NCBI GenBank assembly: GCA_018857735.1
Contig: JABMCL010002628.1
Span: forward strand, 316,001-380,000
DNA: 64,000 bases
Reading direction: 5' to 3'
Source of the DNA: Alviniconcha marisindica
Taxonomy: Eukaryota > Mollusca > Gastropoda > Provannidae
Positions within the stretch are counted from its first letter, which is position 1; every line of letters starts with the position of its first letter. Below, in pieces: positions 51,220-62,368 of the stretch. A program made the position numbers and the translations under genes. A model generated the notes under the pieces. That model did not search any database. It saw only the letters and a list, made by a program, of their open reading frames with translations, and had not been told where the DNA came from.

Positions 51220-53395
51220 TAACCTTCATTACTGTTGGGGATCCATGGTAGCTCATAGGTAGCAATATGCACTCCAGCCCTTTTGCTGTAAGCACCACTG
51301 GTCCCTAGTTCCTCCTTGCTGCTGTTGACTGTTCTGTCCAGTGTTGTGTCTGATGGCCACATTTTGTTTTGGAAGGCATGAAGCCTGAAAACAGGTGAAA
51401 GGCAGATTCAGGTGGGTTAGGTCTTGGTCAGCCAAAGTGAAGTCCCTGAAATGTGTACAATGTACTCCTTTGTTCATGGATTAGGATACTACTGTTTTTG
51501 TTTTTCTTCTGGACTTTATCACATAGTGTTGACCACTACAAAGTTGATGTCATTATTTGTGAAGTAACTGTGCCTAGACTTTGTGCATGTGTATTCTGAG
51601 ACCTGTGTTCTTTCAGTAGAATCAGCCTGAGTGTTTGCCAGGGTGTTAAAATCCAATTGCTTGCTTACTCCTTAGAAGGCTCTGGGTTTGTGTGTGTGCT
51701 TGTTGTCTGATGAACCATGCCATCAAAGAGAGAGAGAGAGAGAGACAGACAGGCAGACAGAAGATCTTCTGTGACTGCAGTTTCATGAGCTGAAGAAAGT
51801 ATGATGCATATTAATTGTGACTACATAGGTAGCTGCAAGGATGGTGATGAACAGTGGTACTGATGATCATCTCCAAACATCATTTGTAGCATTAATTCAA
51901 ATTAACATAATGCTGTGTTCCCATGCATTCCTTGTTCTCTGAAAGATACAGCTAAAAAGCACTCAGCTAGAGAGCTGTTACCCTGTTACCCCAAGGGTGA
52001 GTGCAAACTAATCAGGGATATCCAGAGAACAATCAGTAAAACTAATACATGCAGACCCTTATGTGTATGCTGTTGATGATCACTGATTGGTGGTGCCTTT
52101 CCAATGCAGTTATGCAGAGAGAGTGCAGTTTGCCAGGGTTGATCACAGTTTGTGTCACATCATGCAAACACTTTAGCTTGGTCAATGGTGTTACTGTACA
52201 TCTGATCACCTGCGCACAAAGGGATTGGATGACTACTGTTTTCAGTACTTTGAATGAATCTGTCTTTTTTACTTGAGTGTGCACAATAATATAGAAATCA
52301 TGTACAAGGCTCAAACACACGTATTCAGACTGACTCGCTAAGAATACAGCTGCACAGTATTACCAGTACACTGGCAGACCTCTGTATGAAGTTTTTGCTT
52401 TTCTGTATACCAGTGCAGCTGCAGGATACCGGTGCATGCAAGTGTTTTGATAGCAAAAAATGCTTTTTGTGAGATGCAGTGATCATGATGAAATCATTTG
52501 TCAACTTGATATCTAAATTCAAAATGAAAATCTGACTTGTGGTTGCGTTTTGGCCATGAAAAGGTGATGATGCATGGATGTGTGTAGGTGTGAGTGAGTT
52601 TTTTGTTTTGTTTTTGTTGTTGTGTGTGTGAGTGTGTAGCCGAACCTTGATTTTAATACTAGCCTACTGATTCTGCTATTAGGTAAAAAATGCCGGTATG
52701 GGGATAAAATACCAGCATCAAACTGGTACGGTTGTCCACACCAGTATGTGGTTCTACTTGCTCAGTGTTGTAGTATTATAGGTCTGAAAAGTCATGTTTC
52801 TTACATCTGAGCAATCACTTATAGGAAAGCTACCCCAGAAAAGCAAGTGTCACCCACCCCTCCCGCCTGTTATATCCAAGTTTCCCTATTTAAGTGGGGA
52901 AACACACAAACAAATATTGAAATAATTAAAATATGTTTCTGTTTTTGTTGAAGCAGTTAGAAGTTACGTGTGTGTGGAATCACCCTGTTTAACTGAACAG
53001 TAACACGGCAAATGTTCTTCCACCATAGTCTGCTTCCTCCCATACAGTGCTTCCATTTTCCTGTCCTTTGCTCCTGCGTTCCGGTCAGCTTCCCGATCTC
53101 CCAAATAGTACCACTACATTAGTCTCTACCCCTTCCCACCCCCTCTCCCCTCCTTCCCTGCCCTCTTAAAGTTTGTTTCCTTTAAATTCAGTTTATCATG
53201 CAGTCCTACTGGTTCTGGAGGTAAAGAGAGGGCGAAAATGAAGATAATACTTCTTTTTTTTTAAATATACCATCAGCGTAACGTGTGAATGAACAACACT
53301 GTTCAGGAATTTTTTTAAAAAAAACAATTTGCAATTATAGCTAAAACAAGTTAATAACAACATAACATATGCACACCCGCCCACCCGCATGCATG
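51220..53395. other. Flank between the duplicated units, no gene
   Basis: 51260-52020 is homologous to 62560-63290 downstream of copy 2. A short GA tract lies at 51727-51763. From 52020 to 53395 no gene or repeat family was identified. Confidence 0.4.
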
Positions 53396-53396
53396 T

Positions 53397-53397
<1 letters not shown>

Positions 53398-53449
<52 letters not shown>

Positions 53450-53545
53450 ACGCATGCATGCACACACGCACGAGAGAGAGAGAGTGTGTGGCATGCCCGC
53501 ATACATGTACACACGTGCATGCATATACATACATACATACAAAGC
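53398..53545. repeat. (CA)n with TGCATG-rich flank
   Basis: (CA)n at 53398-53448, then ATGCATGCACACACGCACGA and an (AG)n stretch. Confidence 0.75.
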
Positions 53546-53689
53546 TGCGACTGGCCACCTTTCTGTGATTTGACACACATGCAAAACAGCAACAGCAACA
53601 CACTCTCATGAACATGCATGTACATACACAGTCTGACACAGCATGAAGTGATGACAGATGGATGGTTTACACCCAGACTTAGTGTTACA

Positions 53690-53880
53690 TCGCTGATGTT
53701 TTTACGTGCTGGCTCAGAAACTTCAAGGACAGTGCGCCTTTTATTCCATTGGCCCCTCTGTCTGGAACAATCTCCCTTTCTCTGTGTGACATGCTCCAAC
53801 TTTGTTTTCCTGCAAGTCACAGCTCAAGACTCATGTTTTCTTTGTCTCGTACGTGTTACACTTCCAACTGTCTCCAGCCT
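53690..53880 (+). mobile_element. LINE RT-tail fragment
   Basis: The plus strand reads CAFYSIGPSVWNNLPFSLCD, then PASHSSRLMFSLSRT, with one frame change. The GPSVWNxLP pattern marks the C-terminus of a non-LTR reverse transcriptase. Confidence 0.65.
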
Positions 53881-53889
53881 GCCTCAAAT

Positions 53890-54065
53890 AAAAGTGTGTG
53901 TGTGTCAGTGTGTGTGTGTGTGCGCGCGTGTTGCTCTCAGTGTGTGTGTGTCTCAGTGTGTGCGTGTGCATGTGCACATGCATGCATGTGTGTGTGTCTC
54001 AGTGTATGTGTGTTTCTCAGTGTGTGTGTGTGTCTCAGTGTGTAGGTGTGTGCGTGCGCGCACAC
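53890..54065. repeat. TG tract with regular TCTCAG interruptions
   Basis: TGTGTGTGTCTCAG-like units repeat about six times, giving a higher-order 20-30 base periodicity. Confidence 0.65.
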
Positions 54066-54558
54066 ATATATATGTGTCTATATTTGGGGAGGGGGTGGGG
54101 GTGGTGGTGATGATGTTTGATGACAAATTTGTGTATGTGGAGTGGAGCATTGGAACTCACTACCAGTACCAGTCTGCAGGCCACTGACATTTCTTGCTAG
54201 CTGCACAAACAACCAGGCGAGTGAGATGCCTCGCGAATATTGTTGCAGATGATGTTTTACAAGGCACTGCGGCATGCTACGAAGGCTTCCCGTCCATTGT
54301 CCACTCAAAGTCAATGCCGTGTAGGCCAGGTGCCAGCTTTGGTGGATGCTTCAGTGCAAAATAACAGTGCCGCCGTACAGAGCTGACTGGTGGTAACAAC
54401 AGGTGATAAAAGATTAACACACAAGGGAATTTATTCATTTTAGGTCGAAGTGTAGAAGAAGAAAAGAAAGGGAAAAAAAAGAGAAAGAAAAAATGCAAGT
54501 AGTTAATTGGTGAGGCGTTATATTTAGATCTGAAGACCTTAAACAGAGTAAATTGACA

Positions 54559-54582
54559 GGGGGGGGGGGGGGGGGGGGGGGA
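54559..54582. repeat. Poly-G tract
   Basis: About 24 G in a row. Confidence 0.75.
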
Positions 54583-54619
54583 ATAAATAAATGGAGAGAC
54601 AGAAAGTCGTACTCCCCGC

Positions 54620-54782
54620 ATAGTTCAGGAGCTGTGTGAGAGTGGAGGTGGCCGTCCTGGGCTGTCCGTCCTAACGAGCCTTCTGGTTTCCGTGGACGTA
54701 AAGCTATATTGAACCATGCTTCGGCATTGGCCTCAGCTTGTCCCTAATGATATGTCAACTGACATCTGAGGACATTAAGCAA
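54620..54782 (+). mobile_element. SINE family B copy
   Basis: tcaggagctgtgtgagagtg, ggtggccgtcctgggctgtc, cgtcctaacgagccttctgg, tttccgtggacgtaaagc, cttcggcattggc and aactgacatctgaggacatt, in order. Confidence 0.75.
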
Positions 54783-55407
54783 CACTACCTACCTACCTAT
54801 CTCTTCATAATAAACTTCAAAGGAGTTTATTCAGTTAATTAGTGCTCAAAGGACGCCATCACACGCAAAATATCAGAGGAAATATTGATAAAATATGTTT
54901 TATTTCCCCATGAATATTACCCTAAACTGCTGGCAGACACAAAACAACAAAGTTGGTAATTTTGCATTCAGTGTTAAACCTTAGTGGCACAACTGGGCAG
55001 CTTGGCTCGCGCAACTGGGTTTCGCGTGAAGGTACAATTTGTGCCACTGGGTGGACCTTTTTTGGTTTGGTTGTTGTTGTTGTCAAGTTGTTGTTGTTTG
55101 TCCCATCATCAGTACGAGCTCAGATCGAGGCGCTGCTCCCGGCCACACTGCTCGTCAGTCCGGCCGCATCCCTACCTCCGGCCATACCCAGGCCTTATTC
55201 TGCATCAGCCCTGCCTCCAGAGGTCCACAGGAGATCGGTTTGATCGTTTGTGGGCTGCCCAGTTCGAGGGAGACACTGCACTACTACTGCAGAGTCACTG
55301 CGGCGGTGTTCAATAGTGCCTGTTCTGAACAATTCAACACATGCAGGCCGCCACCACCTACTGTACCCCCTACTGACAACAATGCCGTTAGCTAAGTCAC
55401 GGAGTCA
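54783..55407. other. Unassigned sequence between two SINE copies
   Basis: Frames of about 100 codons exist on the plus strand without recognisable domains. GC content is somewhat raised. Confidence 0.3.
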
Positions 55408-55585
55408 TGGTTCAGGAGCTGTGTGAGAGTCGAAGTGGACGTCCTGGACTGTCCGTCCTAACGAGCCTTCTGGTTTCCGTGGACGTAAAGATGTATTGCA
55501 CCGTGCTTCGGCATTGGTCACAACTTGTCCCTAATATGTCAACTGACATCTGAGGACATAAAGCATCACTTCATCATCATCGTCA
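55408..55585 (+). mobile_element. SINE family B copy with (CAT)n end
   Basis: Same order as 54620. It finishes gaggacataaagcatcactt, then CATCATCATC, the 3' tail. Confidence 0.75.
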
Positions 55586-56257
55586 CGGAGTCAGACAGTG
55601 AGTGTTCCCTCCAGACGACTGAACAGAGTGCCACCACATCCTTCCATCACTCCTCCTATGTGGACTCTCTGGCGTCGAAGGCTTTGATCAGAACTGCCCG
55701 AAGCAAGGAAGAAGGCGGGCAGAAACACCGAGACTGAGGTCACCACGAGAGCATGGCATGAAAGGCAACAGAACCTCAGTGCCGGGACAACTTGGTTTCA
55801 GTCATGCCGCTATGATTAATGATAGATGAAGATGATAGCTGGCCGTGATGATTTGGAGGTCCATTCCGCCGGTTTGAGACTACTCGGGACAGGGCTGCAG
55901 GCCACGCATAGTGTCATATTTATCCCGGTGTCATTAACCAGGCCGGGGCATCTGCAGTGTTGGTTAAGTAATTAGAGCAACAATGACGCACTGAAGACGC
56001 ATCCATGAAGTGGATGACTAAGTTCGGCTGTTGACGCCGGTGCCGTGGTCCCACTGACTAGCCTTCCCGGCCCATCTCAGTTGGGCCCAGGCACTCTCAG
56101 CTCGGCTGGGTAGCAGCTGGTCAGGGCTGAAAACCCCCACATGACGGATGGGATTTGAAGGGGGAGGCGGGTGGGACTAGATTCATGACTACTCGGCCGG
56201 AATTGGCATATTGCTACACCGCTGTCACCACTGCCACCGCCGGGTGCCTGAGCTGAG
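55586..56257. other. GC-richer unassigned sequence
   Basis: CpG-containing text with no open frame of note. A repeat origin is likely given its SINE neighbours. Confidence 0.3.
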
Positions 56258-56525
56258 CCGGAATGACTCCTGCATCATGGGCATGCAGCGATGAGACCCA
56301 TTTTAATGTTTCATTAACTATGAGAGACAAAGTCACAAGACAGTGTCCACAAACCACAACCGGCTTTTGAAGACTGAAACGTGACTGAGGAGAGCCGCCG
56401 CCGAAGCCAGCCCGGCGGCGTCACCGCCTGCGGCCGCGGGGCCACCGAGGGGTCCGCCGCCGGCTTCGGCCGTTCGGCAGTGCCTACCAGCCTAACGCCT
56501 TGCCGCTAGGCCAAACAGGCTCACC
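56258..56525 (-). mobile_element. SINE family A copy with a GC-rich insertion in its head
   Basis: Reverse copy: aatgactcctgcatcatggg, ccattttaatgtttcattaa and ccacaaaccacaac, then tRNA-like head text cgccttgccgctaggccaaa. Between them about 100 bases of GCCGCCGCCGAAGCC and its inverse GGCTTCGGC replace part of the head. Confidence 0.65.
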
Positions 56526-57000
56526 AAAAGTATACACTTGTTTCAGTTTGTTTATTATTGCTTTTATGTGCGAGCTGACACCGCTAACACTACGGCTGTA
56601 ACTAGTTTCCCGTAATCAGGATGAATCAATAAGGCCGGTATTTTTTACTGACTGTACTAGTCAGTTCTGTGTAAGGGAGCATGATTGTTGTCGTATATTG
56701 CTTGAGGACCTTTTTCGTTTTTATTACAGTCTAACTTGCGACCATTTTTACAACCCTATAATTTTTATGCGATTTGTTCATCAAATTTATTCAGTGCTGA
56801 AATCACAGGGAGCTAAGTGGCTGAAATACAGTTGACGGGAAGTAACTTCGTCTTATTGCACTTGCAGGGGACTGAACTAGTACAGTTCTTCCGGTTAGCC
56901 TGGGTATCGAAACTAGGCTTGACAGTAAGATTGAAATGCTCGCTGAATGAATACATCTGCAGACCCGAACTCTGAGTTGATATCCCATAGGTCTAACCTA

Positions 57001-57045
57001 AACTGCAGGTTTACCGACTTCCGTAATCTGCTGTTTTCTTCCTAG
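57001..57045 (+). promoter_or_regulatory. Candidate 5' leader exon end of CRADD-like copy 2
   Basis: A strong donor, TTCCTAG/GTAAGTG, at 57045/57046 follows GACTTCCG (57016-57023), the same core seen upstream of LAMTOR5 and ACAD9. It sits 0.8 kb before the first coding exon. The transcription start is not visible. Confidence 0.4.
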
Positions 57046-57862
57046 GTAAGTGAACCTAATTTAATCTTCAACCTTTATGATGACAGTTGGTTAAATTCAA
57101 TATATGTATCATTGTATGTACATGTATGTTTGTACTAAATAGTGCTTACTCATAACACATAGATCTACCTAATACTAATAGTACTACTGTTATCTGTGTG
57201 TTATGATTGGATTATGAGTTAACAGTGATTAAACCAGCCTCATCAATTTGATTATTCTGCTGTGTGCGTGTTTGTACTAGTGGTACACACACAGATGATG
57301 AACAGATCTATACCAATAGTATTACTATTAGCTTTGTGTTTTATCTGTTGTGTTTCCATGCCACTAGCCCCAAATAAAGCCTTCTCTTATGGAAATGTGG
57401 GCATGGGATCATAAGAACTATAGCCATTTCAGATTTAAATTAAAAACAAACAAACCCAAAAAACAAAAACCTGTTCTGTGGCTTTGAAAGAGGGGCTTAC
57501 CCTAAAAATGTGCATTTTTTTGTATTGTTCTATTAAAATTAGTGTTGTTTTCAATGGTCTGTGTGTTTGGATCTTATTTAAGGACGCTAGCAGTCATCCA
57601 TGTTTCAGATTGTTTTTCTTATTTTTTTATATAAAAATTAAAAGTTTCAGTGGAATTGAGAAGGTAGTTCCTTTGCGCAATGTAGTGTGTGTTGTGGACA
57701 TGAAAGCGAAACAGGCACTGTGTGGTTTGTGCCAAAATTTGCACAGTTGGGTAACTTCAAACAAACTGGGTTTGGGAAAATATCCATAGAAGTTAGATGT
57801 GCTTGTCAAGCTTTTTCTTTAATTTTTTTCCTTTTTTTTCCTTTTTTTTTTCAGAGTCCAAG

Positions 57863-58401
57863 ATGTCATTGTCCCCAGTGAAGAAGGGCAGCTTCAAACA
57901 TGAAGATGACTTTAAAATTACAAAGAACTACTCCTACTTGATGGATAATTTTGAACCAACAGATGGAACAATGGATCACATGGTTTCTTCTTTGGTGTTT
58001 AACACAGATGATGTTGATCGAGTGAAAAATGGTGGTGAAAAAACTCGTAGGGGACGTGTGGAGCGATTTTTAAACATTCTTCTGCGTTCAGGTACTGATG
58101 ATAAAATCAGATCAGAAGGTCAAGAACTTTTTGGACTAGCTTCCAGTTAAAAACAACAACAAAAGAACTATAATAATAATAATAATGTACATTTATGTAC
58201 AATTATGCTGTGAACACACAAGGTTTTGTGTGGAAGTTTTTTATGCGCTATATATAAATTTTCATTCATTCATTTATCATGCGCTCATCAATACCCTGAG
58301 CGCTCACACAATACATATTACCTAAATATAATATTCTATACACATATAGAGCAGTCCTACCCAAACAATTTACATAAAGTATTATACGGAAAAACAAACA
58401 A

Positions 58402-58437
<36 letters not shown>

Positions 58438-61400
58438 TCTGTAGCAAAAACTGGGTACTGATATTAGTTGGGATGAAAATACTGTGAGAAGAGGAAGATT
58501 TTCTGTTTGGCTATAATAGGTGACAGGGTTGAGCAGTGTCTAAGGTCTTGTGGGAGTGAATTCCAAATGTGGGGTCCAAAGCAAGAGAAGGCGCAAAAGC
58601 CATGAGTCTTGTGTTTGTATTGTTGGATTTTCAGATGGAGTGTAGACATGTAGCAGTTCAGAGAGGTAAGCTGGACCAGAACCATTTACAGCACTGAAAC
58701 ACACACAAGTGACTTTATACTTAATAAGTTCTGAGATGGGAAGCCAGTGCAGTTTTTCCAGGAGAGGTGTTGAGTGTTGGTGGCGGGGTGCCAAGAGAAT
58801 GAGTCTTGCAGCAAAATGAATTTTCTGGAGAGGTTGATATGACAGAATTAGGTGTACCCATGAGGAGATAGTTTCAGTAGTCAAGTCATGAGAGGATATA
58901 GGAAGTAACAAGAGTCTTGGTTGCGTCTTCAATGAGAAACCTGCGGATTGAACTAATACATTTATGATTTAAGCTCGAAATAAGCAGTTTGGCAGATTTT
59001 TATGACATGCTTCTTCATGGACAGTTTTGAGTCAAAAGTGAATCCATGGATGAACTGTAACATCTCATCCACTCTGTTATAACTGGTAGTGGTGCTGGTC
59101 CACATTGTCTCACTAACCTCTTGTATCTCCATGTCCATTCTCATCAAATGTGCTGGAGGTTGTTGGCATTGGATATGTTGCTTTACTGATTTATTACAAA
59201 TTTCACTAGTCTTGACCTAATTTTATTTTGAGTGTAACCACCTTGTGCTGATATTTATGTAATTATGAGAAATGGTGCTGATAAATATTCATTCTTCTTC
59301 TTCCAATTAAGAATTTCAAGTTTTTACTTTTCTTCTTTTTCTTATTAAGAAATTCAAGTTTTTAGTTTTAAGCATTTCAGTAAGTGTAACTGACACACAT
59401 AAAACGTATCTTGAGTCAAGACATAATAACATTTTATGAACAGTGTCAGGCTGGCTGGTGGCTAGCCAGATGGGGCAAAAGCTTCAATGCTGTTAGTTTC
59501 TTGAACCATGTAAGTGTGATAAATACCCTTTCATACCACTTAAGTGACCATGTCCATATTTCAGTGTCACTAGCTGTGTGAAACAGTATTAACTGTGAAA
59601 AATAAAGGTTGTGTTGCTGGGTGAGTTTTTATTTGACCAGGTATGTTCACACCATTTTCAATTTTGTTATGAAGGAAGAAAATGTGTGTATTTTCTGTCT
59701 CAGCAAGAAGCTTCACATTGTTGTAGTTTTGATCTTTCTGTTGGATGCTTTTTCAGTGAGGCTTCCAGCCTTTGCATGATTATGCTGTTTATTGAGCTCT
59801 AGCCATTCATAACAGTTATAATGATCTTGACCTTATTTGAAAGTCACAGGGTATTAAAAGGGTGAAACTGCACCTTGTAGTTGTATCATGATTTTCTTTT
59901 GGTATTAGTTCTTATCCAGTCAAGTTTAAACTTTGTGAAATGCATAAACAATTCTAAACAAGAACACAACAGACTGCTTAGCTTAACTTTTCCAGTGTAT
60001 TATTGGAAAGGATTGATAAATGTTTTTTAAAATGCAATCTTTTTGTTGGCCATATGAGTGATATATGATTATATCCTTCATACCGTGTGTGGTAATTCTT
60101 TCCAGTGAGTTTTATGTTGTGGTACTAATTTGGGTGATCTTGATAGATTTTCAAGACTATCCAGGTTTTAAATTTATAACATTCTCAGCAAGTTCTTGAC
60201 TGGTGTATTTCATGTAAGCACATTAAAAAAATATGAAATCTGTCTAAAAATATGCTGTGTATGATATTTTATTTGAACCGTTGCTGAGCACCTCATCCCT
60301 GGATGAGTCCTAAGCATTTCGCAGTGGCAACTATAGCACTACTGTCTGTTTCCAAGCAAACCCATTGCATTCTAGTCATATGCAACTGTGAATGAGTAAC
60401 TGTAGCTTTTTGCAGCAAGTTTCGAATATCCACTGAAGTGGTGACTGCACTGTTTTAGTGTTTAGTTGTTGACATGGCTGGTGCCACATGAAACAGCTGC
60501 CATCTCGGCACACTTCCTGTGTACACCATACATCCATGCATCAGTTTACAGTGTCAGTTTATTCGAAGCCACACATGTAGGGTGCAAGTGTGTTTAGCTG
60601 TAACCTGCCACCTGCACTTTTGGCAGAATGACTGGGATCTTTTACATGTTACTGCAGTAACACAGGGGTGGAACGGATACCAAAATAAGAGTCAGCACAG
60701 AAAGTTGACCCTGGAGAAAAAAATCTCCTGCTGCTCTCGCCAGGACTTGAACCCGAGACCTTTTGATGATGAGTCTGGCACTCTACCACTGATACCACTG
60801 AGCTATCCCCATTCCCCAAATGATACCTCAGTATGATTTGATGAGAGACATACATTTTTGGGGTCACAATTAGTGTAGATTGTTTTTTGCCACAGCAAAG
60901 TTTTATGCATGCAGGCACATGTGTAGTGTGTGTGTGTGTGTGTCTGCATGTATGTGTGCGCGCAAGCATGTGTGCATACATGCATGTATGTGTGTGGGTG
61001 TTTCTTGAATTTAATTAAAATTTACCTGTAAAAAATAAAATAAAATATAAATTGAAGTTTCCAATGATCTTTACAAACACTCTGTCAGTCCTAGCTGTTG
61101 TCATTTCTTTCCTCACTCAATCATCATAATGATTTATTTTCAGGTCCAGAAGCTTATGAACACTTCCTCGAAGCTCTCAAGAATTCTGGTAATGATGCGC
61201 TTGTGATGCAGCTGGAATCCACTGATACTTCTCAGCTTAGAGCAGGTGTTTGTTCTTAATCTTCACTCATTTACAGTGAGCTTTTTTGCCTCTCAGGGGT
61301 ATTACTTTACATACATGAATTTTGGTAAAAGGACCAAGTATGTATAAGGTATGAGGACTATGGAAAGTGTTGTCAGTGACAGCATTATGGCATCCGGAGG

Positions 61401-61551
61401 GCAGGGGATGGATTAAGGACCAAGTATGTATCAGGTATAAGTACCGTGGAAGGCGCCAAACACATAAACGGTTCAAAAGAATGCTATTTATTAGGACAAC
61501 ACACACACACACACACATACACACACACATACACACATACACACATACACA

Positions 61552-61586
<35 letters not shown>

Positions 61587-62368
61587 TGGGGGGGGGGGGG
61601 GGGGGGGGGGGGGGAGTCTCAGAAAAAGTGTTCTTAATGAAAAGAGGCATGGTCTCACAAAGTTCATGGTAAGGGGGTAGTCTTTGGTCAGGGGTCCATT
61701 TGCATGGCAAATTTAGGGGGGGGGGGGGTAAGTAAGTAAGTAAGTTGGTGTTTTGGGGGGAGGGGGGTCTCAGGAAAAAATGTTCTTAACAAAAAGAGGC
61801 GTAGTCTCTCACAATGGTGTTCAATCTTCAATGGGTTCCCTTTCCCCACCTTCTCCGTTTGAGTCTGTCATCATTCCTTCCTTCTTTTCTTTTTCCTGAT
61901 GGTGATCTGTTCTCACAGTGTTGCTGTTGCTCCTTTTGCTTTGTTTTTCCATCTCTGGAATTGCTCTCATTTGCCTAGTTAGGATGTCAACATTGAACAA
62001 GTGCCTGTTGCAGTGTGCTAAAAAAGGATGATTTTGACACAGATGATGCCAGGCTGGCGGACCTGACGGAGGAGCAAAAGACGCGACAGCCCACAGATGC
62101 AGAGGCCAGTTGTCTCTCAGCTGCATTTGGAACGGGCTGGGAACATGTCTTCCTTGAGCTTGACATATCCCAAGCAAAGATTGACCAGGTGAAGATGGCC
62201 TACCCATACAGCATTAGCACGGCTATAGCCAAACTAATTATTTGCTGGCGCCAGAAGAATGCCTGCAATGCCAGCTTCAGTGTGTTGCTTCAGGCCTTGG
62301 AGAGAGCAAACGACCACTGTACAATAGACTGGAACATTGTGGAGAAAGTTGTGAAAGAACAACAATAG
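57863..62368 (+). CDS. CRADD: CRADD/RAIDD-like adaptor, CARD plus death domain, copy 2
   Basis: Three coding exons, 57863-58091, 61144-61245 and 62043-62368, join in phase 1 and phase 1 and give 218 residues (human CRADD 199). Residues 1-105 form a CARD: KITKNYSYLMDNFEPTDG, VSSLVFNTDDVDRVKNGG, RRGRVERFLNILLRSG, then GPEAYEHFLEALKNSGND. Residues 111-218 hold a linker (DDARLADLTEEQKTRQPTDA) and a death domain with LSAAFGTGWEHVFLELDI, KIDQVKMAYPYS and WRQKNACNASFSVLLQAL. In vertebrates CRADD bridges PIDD1 and caspase-2 by these two domains. The same bridging role here is inference from domain order. Other CARD-death adaptors of molluscs are possible. The ATG follows an acceptor by eight bases, so the leader is in an upstream exon, perhaps ending at 57045. 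Confidence 0.85.
58402..58435. repeat. (CA)n microsatellite
   Basis: About 34 bases of CA next to a retrotransposon 3' end. Confidence 0.8.
58463..58935 (-). mobile_element. 5'-truncated non-LTR retrotransposon in CRADD-like copy 2 intron
   Basis: The minus strand reads KIHFAARLILLAPRHQHSTP, LLEKLHWLPISELIKYKV, VNGSGPAYLSELLHVYTPS and then, in another frame, SCFGPHIWNSLPQDLRHCST. This is the classic end of a LINE reverse transcriptase (ELHWLPIxxRIxxK, GxAPxYLSxLL, GPxxWNSLPxxLR). Two frame breaks show it is inactive. The 3' tail extends toward 58160 with a tatataaatttt motif. Confidence 0.8.
58936..60429. other. Intron sequence of CRADD-like copy 2, nothing recognised
   Basis: AT-rich, no domain-bearing frame. 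A direct phrase, aagaatttcaagtttttac, recurs about 45 bases apart near 59310. Confidence 0.35.
60430..60815 (-). mobile_element. tRNA-derived SINE, family C, full length
   Basis: Reverse copy: the minus-strand head GGGGATAGCTCAGTGGTATC has a B box GGTCTCGGGTTCAAGTCC, then the body shared with 20985 (ggataccaaaataagagtca, cctgccacctgcacttttgg) and a tail near 60430. Confidence 0.75.
60925..60995. repeat. TG-rich tract
   Basis: Imperfect TG with TGCATG interruptions. Confidence 0.65.
61331..61815. repeat. Compound repeats before exon C of CRADD-like copy 2
   Basis: A two-copy repeat (aaggaccaagtatgtat..aggtat) at about 61331-61450, a CA tract (61500-61586), a G run of about 27 (61587-61614), and a further two-copy block (tctcagaaaaagtgttctta, aaaagaggc) at about 61615-61810. 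Confidence 0.7.

Larger units (their letters stand above)
44500..52020 (+). repeat. Segmental duplication unit 1 (CRADD-like copy 1 and flanks)
   Basis: Beyond the exons, introns and 3' flanks match the second unit. Examples are gtgtttggatctt (45490 against 57564), the sequence before exon C (tttgagtctctggtgatt at 47793 against 61857) and the 3' region gatacagctaaaaa..ctcagctagaga (51946 against 63207). Unit 1 is longer downstream because of inserted elements between about 48600 and 51220. End points are approximate. Confidence 0.6.

Noticed and set aside
53196..54187. Cysteine-rich frames of 147-189 codons
   Set aside because: They are created by CA/TG tracts, with LINE-tail sequence in between.
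54953..55395. Overlapping plus-strand frames of 96-118 codons
   Set aside because: No domain, three frames equally open, and repeats on both sides.
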